Source: Linyphia triangularis
Taxonomy: Eukaryota; Arthropoda; Arachnida; Araneae; Linyphiidae
Assembly (NCBI GenBank): GCA_963978545.1
Contig: OZ021722.1
Span: 558,001 to 622,000 of the forward strand
Length of the DNA stretch: 64,000 bases
Direction: 5' to 3'
In this document: positions 1 through 9,500 of the stretch, one piece after another
Layout: each line of letters begins with the position of its first letter
Numbering within the stretch: the stretch's first letter is position 1
The notes under the pieces: generated by a model
Databases searched by the model: none
The model's input: the letters and a program-made list of their open reading frames with translations, nothing else
What the model was told of the DNA's origin: nothing
Position numbers and translations under genes: made by a program

Positions 1-33
1 TGGTTCCTGTACGCAGAAGTTACAGAGCACGAG
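1..33 (+). other. Possible 3' end of an upstream exon with GT donor
   Basis: The first 33 bases are GC-richer than what follows and end in GAG|gtaagag, a strong splice donor. In frame 1 they read as eleven uninterrupted codons ending in Glu. This could be a 5' untranslated or coding exon spliced to the acceptor at 6421-6422 just ahead of the transporter start codon, or the tail of an exon of a different upstream gene. The window edge prevents a decision. Confidence 0.3.
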
Positions 34-360
34 GTAAGAGCTTTGTTCGTTAAGCCCAAATATCAGTTTAATTATATATCATGCTTATAAAATAATGATA
101 GTGTTTACACATTAAGAATTGTGATCTGATGTGAAAGTGGTATTGGGTGTAATGAAAACAAATTTGGTTTTGTTGTGAAACTGATGCAAGCTATGTGTCA
201 GATCCGTAGAGCGAACAAAAATGTTATTATAGATTGTGTTTAAACATAATTATTATGATTATAATTATTATGATTACGGATTAATAATTTGTAATAATTT
301 GCTATCTGTGAAAGCTATTAATATGAGTTGCTAAAAATTGTTTTGGTTTTGGAATAGAGC

Positions 361-378
361 TGGCGTCAGAAAGTGCCA
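361..378 (+). other. Primer-binding-site-like motif
   Basis: TGGCGTCAGAAAGTGCCA starts with TGG, the complement of a tRNA CCA end, as reverse-transcriptase priming sites do. It lies about 0.9 kb before the gag start. There is no LTR end recognisable directly in front of it, so the call is weak. Confidence 0.25.
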
Positions 379-755
379 ATTTCAAAACAAAACAAAAAAT
401 AAAAACTTAATGCAGATTTGAAATATGTTCTGTGGATTACGCAACATAAAGAGAGGTAATAAATAATAAATAAAAAAATAAAAAAAAGAAGAAAAGGGAA
501 AAAAGGAGGAGAAATGGTTGGAATGATCCTCTATGTTTTTTTTTTTCTTTCTTTCTCAGAAATAGTGAATTGGTGATGTATTTTTATTATATATTCATTT
601 GGAATCCGATGTTTTGTTTTGTTTCTTTTGTGAACAGTAATATTTTTATATCTTAGTTAAACAAAACAAAAAAATGCATCATTATAAATTGATATAATTT
701 GATTTTGGTAAGGCGTTTTAAAGGGTTTAGAAAATATACATATTTGCTATTAGTG

Positions 756-759
<4 letters not shown>

Positions 760-795
<36 letters not shown>
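760..795. repeat. (TA)n microsatellite
   Basis: About 18 uninterrupted TA units, read directly. Confidence 0.95.
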
Positions 796-796
<1 letters not shown>

Positions 797-1255
797 CTAA
801 CAGATAAGCCTTTTATTATTGTATATACTTGCCGTAAAGGAAATATAAGGAGAAAAGCCAAGGTTAAAATAGGTCAATAATGAGTATGTTGAACTTAGGA
901 AATATTTTGTAATAAATATTTTTAATTGAGTTTATTGTTTAAAATATTAATGAGTATTGATTTGTGTATAACCTTGCGAGTTATGATATTTTAGAAATAC
1001 ATGTTATTTTAAGTATTATTCAGAATTGTTTATTCTAAGGGTGATTGCAACAATAACTAAAACTGAAGTTTTATCTCCTACAATATTTTGTTGCAAGTCA
1101 AAATACAGTGGCGAAGTTTAAGATTAATTCTGCTTCTACTGTATGTTATCGAATTGAATATAAGAATTGTGAATGGTTTGAATTTTTGAAAAATATTAGT
1201 CATACATCATTGTATTTGAATAGTAGTTTGAATTTATTTTCAAAATTCTTTTGCC

Positions 1256-1699
1256 ATGTCGTTCTTGGGTAAGGGTAGGAAGGAGGACTTGATCGAACTG
1301 GCGGAAGAACTGGGAATAGACGTTAGTACAATGAATAAAGTGATTGAAATAAAAGGGTTAATCCTTGAAAGTGAAAACTTCGACGAAGATGATGCCAAAA
1401 TTTCTCTGGGCAGAATTATCGAAGAAAGAATTCGGCGGGAAGCAAAAGAATACGAAGAACGACTTCGTCGGGAAGCAAAAGAGGAAGAAGAACGGATTCG
1501 TAAAGAAGAACGAGAGGCCAGAATCAGAAAAGAAGAAAGAGACTTCGAGCTTGAAATGAAAAGACTGGAATTACGACGTAGCTATTCTCCCGTGGATGAA
1601 GTGGCCGAACGATCGAACGAAACGAGATCCAGGGTGCAACTTATGCAGATTACCCCGAAATATGATGAAAAGAAAGATGAAATGCCTAGTAAATTTTGA
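1256..1699 (+). CDS. Retrotransposon gag, N-terminal part (own frame)
   Basis: A 147-residue frame that opens with a short helical region (residues about 8-45: KKDEL-type pattern of Glu/Leu/Ile) followed by a very charged Arg/Glu/Lys coiled coil (about 50-107). This matches the N-terminal architecture of gag proteins in arthropod Ty3/gypsy elements. It ends at a TGA at 1697-1699, in a different frame from the gag-pol frame that begins at 1596 and carries the capsid-like region from about 1690 onward. The shift needed is +1. Because the break falls inside gag and not at its end, an indel in this copy is more likely than programmed frameshifting, but the sequence alone does not decide. Confidence 0.7.
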   Translation: MSFLGKGRKEDLIELAEELGIDVSTMNKVIEIKGLILESENFDEDDAKISLGRIIEERIRREAKEYEERLRREAKEEEERIRKEEREARIRKEERDFELEMKRLELRRSYSPVDEVAERSNETRSRVQLMQITPKYDEKKDEMPSKF

Positions 1700-4600
1700 A
1701 CGTCGGGCAGAGATGGCGGGTGTAATTAAATCGGAATGGGTAGCTTATCTACTGGGATTGTTACCAACAGAGATAGCTAATAACATAGCTCGAGAACCTC
1801 CTGAAAAAGCAAATAACTATGACTTCATTAAAGAAATGCTGTTGAAACGTTACAAGTTAAATCCTGAAAAATTAAGGCAGTTATTTTTCCGACATCAGAA
1901 AGACCCAGAAGAATCCTGGAGAAGTTATACACATGCACTGAATAATTACTTTAATGAATGGGTCAATGAACTGGAAGTACAGAATTTCGACCAGCTGAAA
2001 AATTTAATGGTGGCGGATCAACTCAAGCGCAGAGTGCCAAATGAAATAAAGGAGCATTTTTTGGACAAATGGAATAAGATGATCGACCCTCTAGAAGTCG
2101 CAGAAAAAGTTGATGAATATGAAAGTTTGAGAGACGGATTAAAGAAAAATGCATTCCATAATAAAGCAAAGGATAGTTTTAAATGGCATCAAGATGATAA
2201 AAATAAATATAAGCCTAACGGAAAGTTTGAAAATACTAGAAACCAGCAAGTTACTAGTACTACCAAGTATAAGGAGAAGGACAAACCCTTTGACAAAACG
2301 AAGAATCAAGGATATTATCAGAGGGATAAAGGGGCCAGAGGATCTAAACCTACCTGTTTTACATGTGGAGATTCATCACATTTTGCACGAGCTTGTCCTA
2401 CTAATAATAATAACCAAGGAACGCGGAACAAAACTGAGAACATTTGTAGTAATTTGGTCACTACAGAAGAAACTTTAGAAGACAAAGAAGTATTATCGGC
2501 TCCAATTACGGTGCCAGCATTGACTCCGGTCAAAACGAGTTCAGTAAAGTGCGATAAACTGACAAGAATAGAACTGAAATGCGGTTCTGCTATATTCGAT
2601 GGCATTTTGGATACAGGTGCACAAATCTCAGTCATCAGACATGACCTGATTCCAATTGAAGATGGTGAAGGGCAAGGGTCCGTGAAGCTCGTATGTGCTT
2701 TTGGTTTAGCTGAAACAGCACCATTAGTGGTTTTCAACATGAAAGTGAATGATTCACAACACTGCGAAGTTCCCGTGATCTGTGCAGTTTCCAAAAAATT
2801 AGTGAGTGATATGCTGATATGTCCTACAGCATACGAGGCTCTGAACGAAAATATCCAATATCATCAATCAGTTGTCCCTCACATAGTGCAAGAAAACGAA
2901 CTAGAAAAGAAGCGCAGTCTAAATAAAGTTACCGTAAATGAAAAGGAAGAGTCATCCGAGGTAAATAGTTTTATTCCGTCCAGTGAAGTAAAGGAAGGAT
3001 GCAAAGAAAATAGAGCAGAGTTTATAAAACTACAGCAGGAAGATGAATCTTTGGCAAATATTTGGGAGTTTGCAAAAGCACGTAGAAACGGCTATGACGT
3101 GGACGATGGACTACTAGTACACTCTGAGTGGGTGTGTGGAGAAAGAATCCAGCAAGTTGTTCTGCCAACTGTTAAGCGTGAGTTTGTATTGAAGACGGCC
3201 CATGAAATTCCGTTGGCAGGACATCTTGGAGAAAAGAAAACAAAGGAGCGAATAAAATATTCATTCTTTTGGCCAACCATAAAAATTGACGTAAGGAAGT
3301 TTTGTGGAAGTTGCAAACCATGTCAAGTCAGACGAACTATAACTTACAGAGATAGGATCCCAATCCAGCCAATTACCAGACCAGACAACCCGTTCGAGGT
3401 TTGGAGCGTTGACTGCATAGGTCCGTTAGAACCCCCGTCCCGGAGAGGACATAAATATATCATTTGTGCAGTTGACTTGTGCACTCGATGGGTGGAAGCA
3501 ATTCCAACCAAAAATATAAAAGCCAAAACTACGTGTGACGTGTTAATGCAAATTTTCGCTCATACTGGATTTCCAAAAGTGATATGTACAGACCAAGGAA
3601 CGAACTTTACTTCAAAACTGACTGGTGCTTTTATGAATCTAATAGGAGTGTCTCCAAGATTCTCAACACCGGGTCATCCCGAGAGTATGGGAGCAGTGGA
3701 AAGGTGGAACAGAACTTTAAAAGACATGATGAATAAAAACATCCAGGAATATGGAAACGAATGGGATGTTCATCTTCCACATCTTTTGTTTGCATATAGA
3801 GAGGTCCCACATTGCACAACGGGTATTTCACCTTATCAGTTAGTATACGGACGGATACCCAAAGGACCAACTGCATTGCTGAAGGAAGTTTGGACAGGAG
3901 AGAAAGCTGTTCCAATGAATGCTTCCCCATCTGCGGAAAGGTATGTCGAAGAATTGCAAGACAAACTTAAGAATGCTCATAAAATTGCAAATGAGAATGC
4001 TGAACTAAACCAGCAAAGTTATGCTCACAGGTATAACTTGAGATCACGAGAAAAAACATATCAAATAGGAGATAAAGTTCTGATATTGATACCTACATCT
4101 TCTCATAAGCTATTGAATACGTGGTCTGGACCAGCGACTGTAGTGCAACTTAGTCGACCACATTCAGCTATTGTCGATCTTGATGATGGTTCAAGGCGAG
4201 AACTACATTTCAATAAAATTCGACCATATGTGACACGTGTTCAACACACAGGGCTTGTTTTTGAACAAGACGAAGATTTTGGACAGTTACATGTGGCTCC
4301 AACCGAGCGAGTTACTACCACAAAAAGTGACGTGGAACAACGTATCATCAGGGAAATGACAACCCCATTAAACGCCAGACAACGTTATGAACTGAGTTCC
4401 TTACTTTGTAAATACAATGATGTATTCAGTACTAAGCCTGGAATAGCCAAAGTAGATGGACATGTTATTAAGGTTACAAATGACTGTTCACCCAAAAGAC
4501 TTCGTCCGTATCGTATTCCAGTGACTCTTCAAAATGAAGTGGATCGTCAAATTCGAGAACTTTTGGAACTTGGTCTTATTGAACAAAGTGATAGTGAATG

Positions 4601-5750
4601 GGCACACCCTTTAGTGTGCGTGGCTAAAAAGAACGGTAGTGTGCGTCTGTGTGTAGATTTCAGACTTTTGAACAGTTACACTATTCCTGATGCATATCCG
4701 ATGAGACATGCTAATGAACTTTTATATCAAATAAGGAATGCACAAGTGATCACTGTGCTTGACCTCACGAAAGGATATTGGCAGATTCCTATGAGTGAGA
4801 AAGATAGACATTACACTGCTTTCGTAACTCATACTGGACACTATCAATGGAGAGTTATGCCATTCGGAATGAAAAACGCTGGCAGCACTTTTCAAAAATC
4901 CATGGACAAAGTGTTAGCTCCTCATAAGGACTACTGTCAGTCTTATATTGACGATGTTGCAATTTTTTCGGGATCATGGTCTGATCATTTGAAGCATATC
5001 GATAAAGTGTTCCAGACTTTGCGTCAAGTGGGTCTCACTGTAAATCTGGAAAAGTGTGATTTCGGGAAAACAGAAGTGAAATTTTTAGGACACGTGGTGG
5101 GTTCAGGAAGACATTCCCCTGATCCAGAAAAGGTAGAAGCTATGAAGAAACTGTCGGCACCAACTAACAAGAAGGAGTTGAGAACAGTGTTGGGAATAGC
5201 AAGTTATTACAGGGACTATATTCCAAATTTTGCAAGCATTGTGTTACCCTTAACTAACTTGACTAAGAAGAGAGTTCCCAAGGAAATTCCATGGAACCAA
5301 CCAGAAGAAGAAGCCTTTCAAAATTTGAAAAACCATTTAGTCAAAATGCCTTCCTTGTATACGCCACAGTTTGACAAACCATTTCAGCTTTACACTGATG
5401 CGTCTGCTAATGCAGTCGGAGCCTGTTTGTCCCAACTTGACGAAAATGGAAAAGAACATCCAATAGCTTTCTACAGCAAGAAGCTTACTCCGTGCCAAAC
5501 CAGATGGTCTACCATAGAGAGAGAAGCCTACAGCGTCCTAGCCGCACTCCAGAAGTTTGACACCTGGATTTTTGGGACTGATATCGAGGTGGTGTCTGAT
5601 CATAACCCACTTTCTTACCTTACCCAGGGATTACCACATGGTGCTAAACTTGCACGTTGGTCTTTGGCATTGCAAAGATACAATTTAAAAATTACCTATC
5701 GGAAAGGAAGCAGGCATGGAAATGCAGATGCACTTTCTAGATTTCCTTAG
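1596..5750 (+). CDS. Gag(C-term)-protease-integrase-RT-RNase H polyprotein
   Basis: An open 1384-codon frame; the true protein part begins near 1690. In order: capsid/SCAN-like gag helices (about residues 30-190, with SWRSYTHAL-type core), a CCHC zinc knuckle CFTCGDSSHFARACP (2357-2401), an aspartic protease core DTGAQISVIR (about 2610), an integrase with HHCC finger (HEI..HLG...CGSCKPC, about 3211-3330), DDE residues in WSVDCIG, CTDQGTNF and MGAVERWN, and a GPATVV element near its end; then RT with CVDFRLLN, LDLTKGYWQ, MPFGMKNA and the YIDD active site (about 4950); then RNase H with TDAS, IEREAY, SDHNPL and NADALSR at the very end. Integrase upstream of RT is opposite to ordinary Ty3/gypsy and matches Gmr1 elements. 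No stop or frameshift interrupts the pol part, so the copy may be young. It would act as a polyprotein cleaved by its own protease in particles that reverse-transcribe and integrate the element. Confidence 0.92.
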   Translation: MKWPNDRTKRDPGCNLCRLPRNMMKRKMKCLVNFERRAEMAGVIKSEWVAYLLGLLPTEIANNIAREPPEKANNYDFIKEMLLKRYKLNPEKLRQLFFRHQKDPEESWRSYTHALNNYFNEWVNELEVQNFDQLKNLMVADQLKRRVPNEIKEHFLDKWNKMIDPLEVAEKVDEYESLRDGLKKNAFHNKAKDSFKWHQDDKNKYKPNGKFENTRNQQVTSTTKYKEKDKPFDKTKNQGYYQRDKGARGSKPTCFTCGDSSHFARACPTNNNNQGTRNKTENICSNLVTTEETLEDKEVLSAPITVPALTPVKTSSVKCDKLTRIELKCGSAIFDGILDTGAQISVIRHDLIPIEDGEGQGSVKLVCAFGLAETAPLVVFNMKVNDSQHCEVPVICAVSKKLVSDMLICPTAYEALNENIQYHQSVVPHIVQENELEKKRSLNKVTVNEKEESSEVNSFIPSSEVKEGCKENRAEFIKLQQEDESLANIWEFAKARRNGYDVDDGLLVHSEWVCGERIQQVVLPTVKREFVLKTAHEIPLAGHLGEKKTKERIKYSFFWPTIKIDVRKFCGSCKPCQVRRTITYRDRIPIQPITRPDNPFEVWSVDCIGPLEPPSRRGHKYIICAVDLCTRWVEAIPTKNIKAKTTCDVLMQIFAHTGFPKVICTDQGTNFTSKLTGAFMNLIGVSPRFSTPGHPESMGAVERWNRTLKDMMNKNIQEYGNEWDVHLPHLLFAYREVPHCTTGISPYQLVYGRIPKGPTALLKEVWTGEKAVPMNASPSAERYVEELQDKLKNAHKIANENAELNQQSYAHRYNLRSREKTYQIGDKVLILIPTSSHKLLNTWSGPATVVQLSRPHSAIVDLDDGSRRELHFNKIRPYVTRVQHTGLVFEQDEDFGQLHVAPTERVTTTKSDVEQRIIREMTTPLNARQRYELSSLLCKYNDVFSTKPGIAKVDGHVIKVTNDCSPKRLRPYRIPVTLQNEVDRQIRELLELGLIEQSDSEWAHPLVCVAKKNGSVRLCVDFRLLNSYTIPDAYPMRHANELLYQIRNAQVITVLDLTKGYWQIPMSEKDRHYTAFVTHTGHYQWRVMPFGMKNAGSTFQKSMDKVLAPHKDYCQSYIDDVAIFSGSWSDHLKHIDKVFQTLRQVGLTVNLEKCDFGKTEVKFLGHVVGSGRHSPDPEKVEAMKKLSAPTNKKELRTVLGIASYYRDYIPNFASIVLPLTNLTKKRVPKEIPWNQPEEEAFQNLKNHLVKMPSLYTPQFDKPFQLYTDASANAVGACLSQLDENGKEHPIAFYSKKLTPCQTRWSTIEREAYSVLAALQKFDTWIFGTDIEVVSDHNPLSYLTQGLPHGAKLARWSLALQRYNLKITYRKGSRHGNADALSRFP

Positions 5751-5952
5751 ATAGAAAATTAATTTTTATAGCTTTGTAATGGTTGCAAAAGTGTATATAT
5801 TACATTAGTATTTTCTATTATATTAGTATTTTTGAATCTTTAAGTACTAAAATTTGGGCTAGCGAACAGGCTCTTTCTTCTATTAAAGTGTTTATATTAC
5901 TTAAATATTCTTCTTTAGCAGCATAGTCTCTAAGGAGAGCTATGTGCTCTTT

Positions 5953-5973
5953 AAGGAGGGACATGTAAGACTC
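5953..5973 (+). other. Polypurine tract and putative start of right LTR
   Basis: AAGGAGGGA-type purines are followed by CA and TGTAAGACTC. A purine tract directly before a TG terminus is the usual layout for plus-strand priming at the right LTR. A second purine run lies about 25 bases upstream. The LTR end could not be fixed; sequence up to about 6266 shows a short inverted GGCGACC/CGCC motif (5990-6019) and nothing coding. Confidence 0.35.
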
Positions 5974-6422
5974 TAGGCATGTCTAAACTTGGCGACCGCC
6001 AAGGAGATAACTATCGCCAAGTGGTCCAAAACAAACAGTGAATGGAAAATCTCCATTCAGAGACGGGGAGGACGAACGAGACGGAAGGTGGAAGCGTAAA
6101 GCTTGGTGTGTCGCCGGCTTTCAGAACTAAGCAGATAAATGGACATAGTGAAATATATAATTTTTCTAATAATATAACCTCTTGTTTTCGTAGCTTGTCA
6201 TGTGTTGACTTTGTGTGAGTGTGATTTTGAATTAAAAGTGTTCGTTAAGAAACGAGACTATTTCTTTGAGTGAACATTCCCTTACCTTTGGTGCACATGT
6301 GTATTGGTATATAAGATAATGTGGTAGTTCTAACATTGTGATTTTAAAAAAAGAATGCTCAGCTACGACCAACTACGGTCAACAAACCTCAGTGTTGGTA
6401 AAAAAATCCCTTTCCTTTTCAG

Positions 6423-6516
6423 GCAACACGAGGATGGAGAATCGCTTGGGGATCGCTGACTTCGTAGTGATTGGCCTGATGCTCGCCGTCTCCGCATCCG
6501 TAGGCCTCTTCTTCAG
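6423..6516 (+). CDS. SLC5 transporter exon 1 (coding from 6434)
   Basis: A TTTCCTTTTCAG acceptor ends at 6422, so transcription starts upstream and at least one non-coding exon exists. After 11 untranslated bases ATG 6434 opens [10 protein letters not shown], then the first membrane helix [17 protein letters not shown]. Donor AG|gtaact at 6517 splits an Arg codon (phase 2). This start is chosen because the family begins with a short N-terminus directly before helix 1. Confidence 0.9.
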
Positions 6517-9500
6517 GTAACTCAACATTTCTGTGTCGTTACAATAGTAGCGCTAACTCAACGCTTCTGTTTCCATAGAAACTAAATTGCGAACTAACTT
6601 TTCATAACAGAGTGAAATAAATTGAACTTTTTTTAATCATTTTGAATCAAAAATCGTATAGAAAATAGCGCTTGTCGCGAGCAGTGCGGGAAAGTAGTTT
6701 TCTCAAAATAGTGCGAACAGTATTTTCTCTCGCACCTCGTGCTCAAATATTATATAGTCTTGGTATTGAAATGACATATTTTCAGAAGGGGAATTCATTG
6801 ACTTGAGTTAAACAACTGCATCTACTCTAGCCGAAGCCGTGCGCAAAAAACCAAGTGTCTTGCTAGATGCTCAGTCTACAACTATAACACTCCGCTTGTG
6901 AAACTGAGCATCTAGCAAGATACTTGGTTTTTCGCGCACGGCCTCGCTCTAGCTCAAGCTTATACTGAAGCTATACAATCGTGTCTGGCCGGGAAATATT
7001 TTTCCGTCTTCATGGCAACGCGCTCTTGTAATACCAATAGTTAAACCTGGCAAAGATCCCAAGAATCCTTCAAGCTATCATTAACCAGTTGTTTTTGCAA
7101 ACTCTTAGAGAAAATGGTTAATGCTAAGCTCCTTTTTTACCTCCTATGTAACAACTATCTCGCTAGGTTTCAGAGTGGATTTCGTCGTGGGCGTAGTACC
7201 ATCGACAACCCTCCCCTCCTCGAAACATCTATTCGGGAACGTTTGTTTAGAGGAGGCATCTGGTATCTGTATTCTTTGACATGGAGAAAGCTTGTGATCG
7301 TACTTGGAGATACGGTATCCTCAGAGACTTCCACAATATGGGGTTCCGGGGAAATATGCCTTTGTTTATTGAGAACTTCCTCCAACGAATAACATTCAAA
7401 GTACGAATAAACTCAGCCTTCTCTTATGAATTCATTCAAGAGCAAGGTGTCCTCCAGAGAAGTGAGTACAGTTGCGTACTGTTCATCATTAAGATCAACG
7501 ACATTCTGACCTGCCTACCACCTGCAGTGTCAGGTACTTTGTTTGCCGATGATTTTCAGATGTCGTGCGCCTCAACAAACATGTCACTTATTAAGAGACA
7601 ATTGCAACTCCTCATCAGAAGCCTTTCTTGGGCCAACAAGAAAGGCTTTGCTTTCTTGCCTGAAAAGACCGTTGCTATGAATTTTTGCAGGAAGTGTGGG
7701 CTTCATCTTTATCCTGATATCTATTTACACGGAGTCAAGGTACCGATTAAAAACGAACATACGTTTTTAGGTATAATCTTCGATTCGAAGCTCACTTTTC
7801 TGTCCCACATAAAATATATTGGAACAAAGTGCCCTAAAGTCCTGAATCTTCTGAAGGTACTCTCCAACACTTCCTGGTGTGCTGAAACCACCTCCATGTT
7901 AAGGATTATTCGCTCCAAATTAGACTGTGGTTCTGTGGTGTACGATTCAGCCAGAAAATCGGCTTTGATGCTCCATGACCCTGTTCATCACCAGGGTCTC
8001 AGGATTGTATCAGAAGTTTTCCGTACATCACCAGTCGAAAGCCGTTAAGCGCTCCGCATGGAACCTCTTCTCTGAAACATAGAAGAGATGTTTATCATTA
8101 TTTTTTTTTAATAAATTTTAATCTACGCCATCCATTTGTAGAACGCGCTTTTAATCCATTATATGAAATATTTATTAATGCGCATCCTTCATGTATACCC
8201 CATTTTATATTCAGAATAAGACTCCTTTTATCATTTCATGACATGAACTATGTCATGGTTCGTCCTGTCATTTACAATCATCCACATGGAATCATTGTCA
8301 CATAACTCTCATTAACATTTTTACCAATTTTACAAAGAATGAAACACCTGATGTGTTTTCAACTCTTTTTAACTATCATCGGAATCATTTTTCACATTTT
8401 AAGCCCATTTACACTGATGGATCTAAAAGTCAAGGTCATATGGGATCAGCTGTGGTACTCGATAATGCCATCTTGCCAACTGAACTGCATCCTTGTATTT
8501 CTCTTTTCACAGCTGAGTTTCATGCTATTCTCATGGCCATACATCACATATCTAAACAATCGTACAATCAATGGATTATTTACACAGATTCAAAGAGCTG
8601 CCTTGAAGCTCTGCTCTATATAATCCATTGAGTCAAAATCATCCCTATATCATTGACATTTTTAACATTCATTCCAGATTATCAACACTGAATTTTATTA
8701 TTCTTTTTTGTTGGATCCCTGGTCATGTGGGGATCATGGGTAACGAGAGAGCAAATAAAATTGCGCCGGACGCAAAAGGCCCTTTGAGCAACAAACTATG
8801 CCCAAATGACAAAGTCAAATTGTGTGTGGATGCTCTATATCAATCCTGGAAGACCTGGTGGGATGCAGAGCAGTCAAACAAGCTGCACTCGTAGAGATGG
8901 CAGTTTGTTTGACTGCTACAACCCATATTGTCCGGATTTAATTCTCCCATTCCGAACCAGAAGAGGCAGGTTCTCCTCTCGCGTTTACGCATTGACCGTT
9001 TTACCCATGTGCACCTTCTGCTGGTACAGCCAGACTGCACCTGTTTTGCAACAGCCATCTATCACTTTCATGTCCATCACCACATATATATATTTTTACA
9101 TTTTTAAATACAATTGGATTTTATCACTTGATTTAAGAGAGTATTCTACTGTAGAGGCATGAATTTCGTCCGGTTTTTGAAGCGCTGTACAAAGGAAACA
9201 AAAAATATTTTTAGTATCAATTTTTTTATCATTTGTTTATTGATGTTTTATTATTACATAAAAAAATTATTAAAAAAAAAAATTAAAATTGACAAAGTTA
9301 TGAGCAGTCAAAATGGGGGGTCAAAAAAAAAGAGGGTGTCCTGGCGTGCATTATTCCAACCCTCCTGGTGATCTGAAACATAAAAAACAGACGGATTCTT
9401 AATTATTATAGATGCCGCTATCGTATAACCCTTGGATAAGTTAAAAAAAAAAAAAAAATTTAAATGGCGGCAGTTTGAAAAAAAAATGCTTGAAATTTTT

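Larger units (their letters stand above)
34..1255. other. AT-rich sequence without a recognisable gene
   Basis: No coding potential is visible. It holds a TA microsatellite at 760-795 and a primer-binding-site-like motif at 361. If the retrotransposon that follows has a left LTR it should lie here, but nothing in this stretch matches the sequence downstream of its pol gene beyond about ten bases. Confidence 0.5.
361..6266 (+). mobile_element. Gmr1-like Ty3/gypsy LTR retrotransposon (edges uncertain)
   Basis: The core 1256-5750 codes for gag, protease, integrase, reverse transcriptase and RNase H in that order. A primer-binding-site-like TGGCGTCAGAAAGTGCCA begins at 361, and a purine tract at 5953-5961 is followed by TGTAAGACTC at 5964, a plausible start of the right LTR. 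The right edge is set loosely before the transporter exon. No matching left LTR was found, so either the LTRs are highly diverged, the left one lies outside, or these landmarks are spurious. Integrase preceding RT in a Ty3/gypsy-class element is the defining trait of the Gmr1 group. Confidence 0.75.

Noticed and set aside
2318..3930. Minus-strand open frames across the retrotransposon
   Set aside because: They overlap the long gag-pol frame and show no family motifs; they are antisense shadows.
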